DNA of 61,420 bases, taken from Verrucomicrobiota bacterium (GTDB taxonomy: Bacteria > Verrucomicrobiota > Verrucomicrobiia > Limisphaerales > JAFGQR01). Where the stretch lies: assembly GCA_016935555.1 (NCBI GenBank), contig JAFGQR010000127.1:1-61420 (forward strand), in the 5' to 3' direction. Made by a program: the position numbers and the translations under genes. Below the pieces are notes generated by a model. That model was given only the letters and a program-made list of their open reading frames with translations. It was not told where the DNA came from and searched no databases. Shown here piece after piece: positions 61,245-61,420 of the stretch; the stretch's first letter is position 1, and the number at the start of each line of letters is the position of its first letter.

Positions 61245-61420
61245 TCACGGCTGGTACGTTCCGGCCGCTCGGGCGTTTTCGAGCTCGGCCTGCCAGGTGT
61301 CAAACTCCGACTGGGAGTCGGAGTTTGAGGAACTCCATGTTTTGGCTGCTTGGTTCACGACGTTGAGCCATGTCGCCAGCGTTTTTGCCTTTAGCCAACC
61401 TCCGTCGCCATCCGATGCAG
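61245..61420 (-). CDS. 3' end of an unidentified gene, cut by the window edge
   Basis: The minus strand is open from the window edge to a stop at 61245, encoding 57 residues with protein-like composition, including WLKAKTLATWLNVVNQAAK and EFDTWQAELENARAAG. It is the likely C-terminus of a gene continuing to the right. No family recognised. It contains the perfect palindrome at 61300-61328. Confidence 0.5.
   Translation of the reverse strand, partial: ASDGDGGWLKAKTLATWLNVVNQAAKTWSSSNSDSQSEFDTWQAELENARAAGTYQP
61300..61328. repeat. Perfect palindromic hairpin within the edge gene
   Basis: tcaaactccgact and agtcggagtttga are perfect reverse complements (13 bp) around a ggg loop. On the minus strand it falls inside the partial coding region and encodes the serine-rich stretch SSSNSDSQSEFD. 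It may be coincidental sequence of a Ser-rich linker, or a stem that affects mRNA stability. Confidence 0.8.

Noticed and set aside
58627..61248. An 873-codon open frame on the minus strand
   Set aside because: Antisense to the haem-motif protein, which has six CxxCH motifs and a signal peptide. The minus translation is Val/Arg/His-rich and featureless.

Overview
The window is 61.4 kb of GC-rich bacterial chromosome, densely packed with mostly single-copy housekeeping genes and a large share of exported proteins. Several features point to Verrucomicrobiota, probably a Limisphaera/Pedosphaera-like lineage: exported sialate O-acetylesterase, GH172/DUF2961, Gfo/Idh/MocA and sugar-isomerase-like proteins with Sec or RR-containing leaders, a short C-terminal module shared by unrelated secreted proteins, many GTG/TTG-type starts, and few clear Shine-Dalgarno sites. 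This is inferred from gene content; no rRNA is present to confirm it. No complete insertion sequence, prophage, CRISPR array or rRNA was seen. One tRNA (Pro, CGG) is present.

Layout, left to right. 0-6.6 kb: exported esterase, tilS, a train of small poorly conserved ORFs that includes FliJ-like and FliO-like proteins, and metF. 6.6-12.3 kb: a metF leader region with a gene remnant, then a collinear set of exported proteins (SMP-30-like beta-propeller, DUF362, 14-repeat WD40). 12.3-17.8 kb: rlmN on the minus strand, then MBL-fold hydrolase and gatB (2 nt apart), and a sugar isomerase-like protein overlapping exodeoxyribonuclease III. 18-20.8 kb: a minus-strand pair, HlyD-like adaptor plus terpene-cyclase-fold repeat protein. 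21.1-26.1 kb: large M6-type metalloprotease and an esterase. 26.4-28.9 kb: minus-strand operon of ECF sigma factor, small membrane protein and a fused polymer-forming/RDD membrane protein. 29-33.9 kb: spermidine-synthase-like protein, aldo/keto-reductase-like protein, and a nucleotidyltransferase-galactokinase fusion.

34-42.4 kb: tRNA-Pro, DUF554, 6-phosphofructokinase, a proline-rich exported protein, the infC-ilvN-ilvC group (translation initiation plus branched-chain amino acid synthesis), and divergently dapA-dapB-folK (lysine/cell-wall precursor and folate). 42.9-47.9 kb: a tightly overlapping haem operon hemE-hemN-(68-codon ORF)-hemY-hemH covering uroporphyrinogen III to haem. 48-52.2 kb: a SNF2-family helicase with a duplicated N-terminal module. 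52.3-61.2 kb: GH172-like exported protein, a minus-strand Gfo/Idh-ribBA-ribH group (riboflavin), an O-methyltransferase with a possible leader peptide, and a six-haem-motif exported cytochrome. The last 175 bases hold the 3' end of a further minus-strand gene.

The most unusual items are the nucleotidyltransferase-galactokinase fusion, the sigma/membrane-protein operon, the adaptor plus repeat-protein pair without a transporter, the possible relic of a flagellar-type gene cluster, and the shared C-terminal module in four otherwise unrelated exported proteins. None can be called a new system from sequence alone.
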